NCBI GenBank assembly: GCA_028281535.1
Contig: JANQJS010000048.1
Span: forward strand, 41,164-105,163
Length of the DNA stretch: 64,000 bases
Direction: 5' to 3'
DNA from: Sedimentisphaerales bacterium
GTDB lineage: Bacteria > Planctomycetota > Phycisphaerae > Sedimentisphaerales > SM23-30
The number at the start of each line of letters is the position of its first letter. Position 1 is the stretch's first letter. The position numbers and the translations under genes are program-made. Shown piece by piece: positions 61,002-64,000 of this stretch. The notes under the pieces were generated by a model. The model made no database searches, was not told the origin of the DNA, and worked only from the letters and a program-made list of their open reading frames with translations.

Positions 61002-62387
61002 TTATTTCATTTGCCGGCGAACATCTAACATCACTAGATAACGTTTGAGTATTATAGTGCCCAAAATGCCAGTAACCACACCATAATAAATTTTTAACAT
61101 TGATAAAGTACCAAAGCTAAGAACTTTCTCCGTAAGAACTTCCGAAATAAATCCCAAAGGACTAAATAAAGAAATTGGACTCCAGGAAAACACAACCACA
61201 AAAATCAAGGGTAAAAAGAAATATAAAACGCCAATAAACACCAATAAAAATCCAATTTTCTCCGAATCAACGACAAAAACGTTATAAATTTCCAGCAAAA
61301 AACAAATAAACATATAAATGGCAAAAACTACAATGACTAGTCGAATTAAGTAATTCAGTTGCAAATCAAATTTCACCGAAAACCCAAGAACAAAAAGCAT
61401 CCATATCAAAAACATACCTACAAACAATGAAATATTTGAATTCATAAATAACTGAAACTTGCCTGGATGTTTTCCAGTTGTTTTTTCAATAAAAGAATAA
61501 TATTCATAATACTTTGAAAATGTTGTCACAGACATAAAAGGCACAATTAATACAGGTACCATAGTTGCAAGCCAAAAGCCAAAATATACATCTTTAGGGT
61601 ACCTTGAATCTATGTAGGGCCAAAAGACACCTAAAATGATCACCTCACACCCCAAAATAAAAACGCAAGCCCACCCTTTATTAAATATACTTACATTTTC
61701 TTTCGCTATTTTTCGCAAACTTCCTGCATAAGCCCAAATACTAAAATATAACGCAAGAATCGAAACAAAAAGAAATACAGGCAGGTCAAAATCATAAAAA
61801 CCAATTATAGTCTTAGCTGGATCATCCCGTGAAAACAAGTATTCCACCCCACCTATCACCCAAGATGCAATAAAAAATATAACGATTAATAAAAGCGCTC
61901 CCGCAGAACGCGTCTTCTTGCGACGCTGAATCGAAACTAACAAAGCGATATTGTTGACCAGAATACTCACCGAGACTAACCCCAAAAACATATAAGCAAT
62001 CAATGTTACAGAAATTTTACTACTAACTCCAAAACCAAGCCAAAAGATCATATTGATAAGAACAAAGATCAACAATAATGCATTTTTACCCAGTAGAATC
62101 CCAATAGCTTTCTGGCTAGGTGTTAATGGCAACATCCTGAAAAAATCATAAGCATTATTTTGAACTTCGCCATGGATAGCTGAAGCAGTATTACGAGCGG
62201 AAACAAACCATAACAAGATCATTTGAAAAATTGAAAATTGATAAAACAAAGGTTCAGAGGTCCTGCTATTTTCATTGACCAATATCAGCAAAAATAATGA
62301 GACCACATAAATCGTAATATAAATTCCTAATTGTTTAGGCCTAAAGGTCCCAATGGCATATCGCTGCATGACTGGGTTTTTAAACAT
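61002..62387 (-). CDS. ABC transporter permease
   Basis: I start at ATG 62387 (MFKNPVMQRYA), 461 residues; a longer frame to 62435 is read inside the ATPase gene. At least ten hydrophobic helices are visible. The start overlaps the ATPase stop by eight bases (ATGTTTAA), indicating translational coupling. The layout resembles ABC-2-type exporters that modify the membrane or secrete small products. The substrate is unknown. Confidence 0.82.
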   Translation of the reverse strand: MFKNPVMQRYAIGTFRPKQLGIYITIYVVSLFLLILVNENSRTSEPLFYQFSIFQMILLWFVSARNTASAIHGEVQNNAYDFFRMLPLTPSQKAIGILLGKNALLLIFVLINMIFWLGFGVSSKISVTLIAYMFLGLVSVSILVNNIALLVSIQRRKKTRSAGALLLIVIFFIASWVIGGVEYLFSRDDPAKTIIGFYDFDLPVFLFVSILALYFSIWAYAGSLRKIAKENVSIFNKGWACVFILGCEVIILGVFWPYIDSRYPKDVYFGFWLATMVPVLIVPFMSVTTFSKYYEYYSFIEKTTGKHPGKFQLFMNSNISLFVGMFLIWMLFVLGFSVKFDLQLNYLIRLVIVVFAIYMFICFLLEIYNVFVVDSEKIGFLLVFIGVLYFFLPLIFVVVFSWSPISLFSPLGFISEVLTEKVLSFGTLSMLKIYYGVVTGILGTIILKRYLVMLDVRRQMK

Positions 62388-63327
62388 ATTGCTGTTCCTC
62401 CTGATTAGACTTAGAAGAAATCTCGAGAAAAACATCTTCCAAATCCAGCTTATTCTCTGACAACGAAATAATCCTAAACCCTTGCTTCACTAACATGGTA
62501 TTAATATCAGCAATATTCTCGACGCTTCCTTCTAAATCAAAACGAATATCCTTTTGATCAATTTCTATATTTTTAGCATCTGAGTGATGTCGTATATACT
62601 CGGCCGCCTTCTCCGCATTTTCTAATAATGTCATCGAAACTTTTAATCCACTGGACATCCTTTGAGCCATTTCATCGACAGATCCAAATGCGACCACCGC
62701 TCCATGATTCATGATTGCAATGTGGCTACAGAACCCTGCGAGTTCAGTTAAAATATGAGATGAAATAACGACGGTTTTACCCTGCTCACTTAAGGTTTGA
62801 AGAACTTTTCTTAACTGAATTCTGGCTTTAGGATCTAAACCAGAGGCCGGTTCATCTAATAAATATATTTGAGGATCCCGAACCAATAATGTTGCTAGCC
62901 CCATCCGCTGTACCATCCCCCTGGATAAATTTTGAATCATACTATCGCATTTATCTTGCATATCGACCATATCAATTGCTTGATCTATTCGCGATGGCAA
63001 TTCACTTTGATCTATATCATACGCACTACCAAAAAATGCTAAACACTCTTTGAGTGTTAGATCAGGACAAAGATTAAAAAAGTCAGGTAAATAGCCAATG
63101 TTTTTACGAAGCACACGTTGATCTTCGTGTAAATCATTTCCTAGAACACGTAATTGACCACTAGTAGGATGGAGTAACGTCGCCATCATTCGAAGGAGTG
63201 TCGTCTTGCCAGCACCATTGGGGCCAATCAGCCCGATGACCTGTCCCTTTTCAAAAGACAAATCGACATCGTTCACTGCAACTAAAGTTCCATATTCTTT
63301 ACGTATTTTTTCTGTTTCAATCACCAT
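62380..63327 (-). CDS. ABC transporter ATP-binding protein
   Basis: The 315-residue ATPase has Walker A GPNGAGKTTLL near 35, a Q-loop at IGYLPDF, signature LSRGMVQRMG, Walker B YLLDEPASGLD and the switch in VISSHIL. The C-terminal 80 residues form the extra domain seen in CcmA/NatA-like exporters. It is transcribed with the permease. Confidence 0.94.
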   Translation of the reverse strand: MVIETEKIRKEYGTLVAVNDVDLSFEKGQVIGLIGPNGAGKTTLLRMMATLLHPTSGQLRVLGNDLHEDQRVLRKNIGYLPDFFNLCPDLTLKECLAFFGSAYDIDQSELPSRIDQAIDMVDMQDKCDSMIQNLSRGMVQRMGLATLLVRDPQIYLLDEPASGLDPKARIQLRKVLQTLSEQGKTVVISSHILTELAGFCSHIAIMNHGAVVAFGSVDEMAQRMSSGLKVSMTLLENAEKAAEYIRHHSDAKNIEIDQKDIRFDLEGSVENIADINTMLVKQGFRIISLSENKLDLEDVFLEISSKSNQEEQQYV

Positions 63328-63500
63328 GACATGAATTCCAATATGAAATATTTTTTAAACCAGACCGCAAAAAGAAATTCGTTACACTATTTTAGGACAA
63401 CCTCGACACGTTCGTCAAACATTTGATATAAATTTAACCACTTCAACAAGTAAACCGACACAAAGTAATGTTATAGAATATGATTGATTTAGTCTAGGCA

Positions 63501-63782
63501 TTACCCTGCAGAAAAAAAACGGGCGTCAGTTCCTCCGGGACCAATTTTTACGCGTACCGGTTTGGAGCATTTAGGACAGTATCCTTCATAAGCAGTCCCT
63601 GGTTGGTTCCGATAAATTCGCTGATACGCATGGCAGCACTCGAAATAGACGCTAATATATTTTCGCTGACCGCACTTTTCGGGATCAATATGAGCTTCGG
63701 CCATCTCTCCAGAGTCGCCGCCAGGGCCTTCGATTCGCTGGTGACCGTCGATTTCTACGATATAATCAGGTTCTTCTGCCAT
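63501..63782 (-). CDS. Small zinc-ribbon-like conserved protein
   Basis: I choose ATG 63782 (MAEEPDYIVEIDG), 93 residues. FECCHAYQRIYRNQ and GYCPKCSKPVRVKIG give a CC...CxxC pattern like a zinc ribbon, and the tail GPGGTDARFFSAG is distinctive. I recall similar short proteins in planctomycetes, all of unknown function. Confidence 0.6.
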   Translation of the reverse strand: MAEEPDYIVEIDGHQRIEGPGGDSGEMAEAHIDPEKCGQRKYISVYFECCHAYQRIYRNQPGTAYEGYCPKCSKPVRVKIGPGGTDARFFSAG

Positions 63783-63794
63783 GAGCAAAATCAT

Positions 63795-64000
63795 ACCAGC
63801 CGAGCCGCCTGCCCGTCAAGAGGGAGTTTAATCTGGAGAATTTAAGAATATAACAGCTTAATTGGTAAGATATTACCGTAAAAATTCTGCCTGGCGGCCC
63901 AAAATCCGCCAAAATCTGGGAATCTCCAACAAAATCACCATTTCACTTTACTTTAATTACGCAAAACTGCTACAATGTTTAACTTATTGAAATTTAATAT
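63795..64000. other. Intergenic end of window
   Basis: No gene or strong signal is seen in the last 200 bases. Confidence 0.5.

Noticed and set aside
1..64000. CRISPR arrays and rRNA genes
   Set aside because: No regularly spaced direct repeats with unique spacers and no rRNA-like conserved segments were seen in reading the window.

Overview
The window reads as a chromosomal segment of a Planctomycetota bacterium, possibly class Phycisphaerae (inference). The best single clue is the secreted protein at 58492-60993, whose N-terminus carries the planctomycete-type motif LEQLETRLLLNA. Gram-negative traits agree with this: lpxB, many lipobox lipoproteins, an RseP-type protease. The host genes look moderately GC-poor. 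The interval 5020-19653 looks visibly richer in A+T, as judged by eye.

Layout. 1-5019 is host DNA: the 3' end of an assimilatory nitrate reductase, a zinc alcohol dehydrogenase, a candidate small RNA, two lipoproteins and a methyltransferase. 5020-19653 is a genomic island of about 14.6 kb inserted in tRNA-Gly(TCC). It is bounded by a 50-bp direct repeat with one mismatch. Its right half holds mobility and replication genes: an AlpA-like regulator, a CHC2/TOPRIM/D5-type primase-helicase and a tyrosine integrase. Its left half holds an apparent defence block on the minus strand: a 1097-residue DEAH helicase with a C-terminal nuclease-like domain, a Gabija-type GajA/GajB pair and an unknown small protein. 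A winged-helix regulator gene is divergent from this block, and a perfect 14-bp inverted repeat lies in the block's promoter region. No virion genes are visible.

19678-30248 is housekeeping: smpB, frr, pyrH, tsf and rpsB form a translation cluster, lpxB is divergent, and gcvT-gcvH-gcvPA-gcvPB encode glycine cleavage. 30249-31830 is a scarred interval with a transposase remnant, a candidate small RNA, a small DNA-binding-type protein with a consensus promoter almost abutting its start codon, and a frameshifted KGG-type pseudogene. From 31828 come a rhomboid protease, dxr and rseP. The thrS-infC-rpmI-rplT-pheS translation cluster and a cysE-type serine acetyltransferase follow. infC appears to start at AUA.

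42540-64000 mixes envelope and metabolic genes: a Sel1-repeat protein, fumC, two tandem SGNH-hydrolase lipoproteins, aroC with a C-terminal chorismate-mutase-like extension, aroK, pepD, an STN-like secreted protein, ispD, a TIGR01777 epimerase, a Uup-like ABC-F ATPase, the RTX/beta-propeller protein and an ABC ATPase/permease pair.

The points most worth a second look are these. The island's att site lies inside the integrase reading frame, so integration swaps the integrase tail. The Gabija pair has a large helicase-nuclease upstream under a palindromic operator candidate. Three compact, unidentified structured RNAs lie at about 2196-2358, 5368-5554 and 30706-30870.
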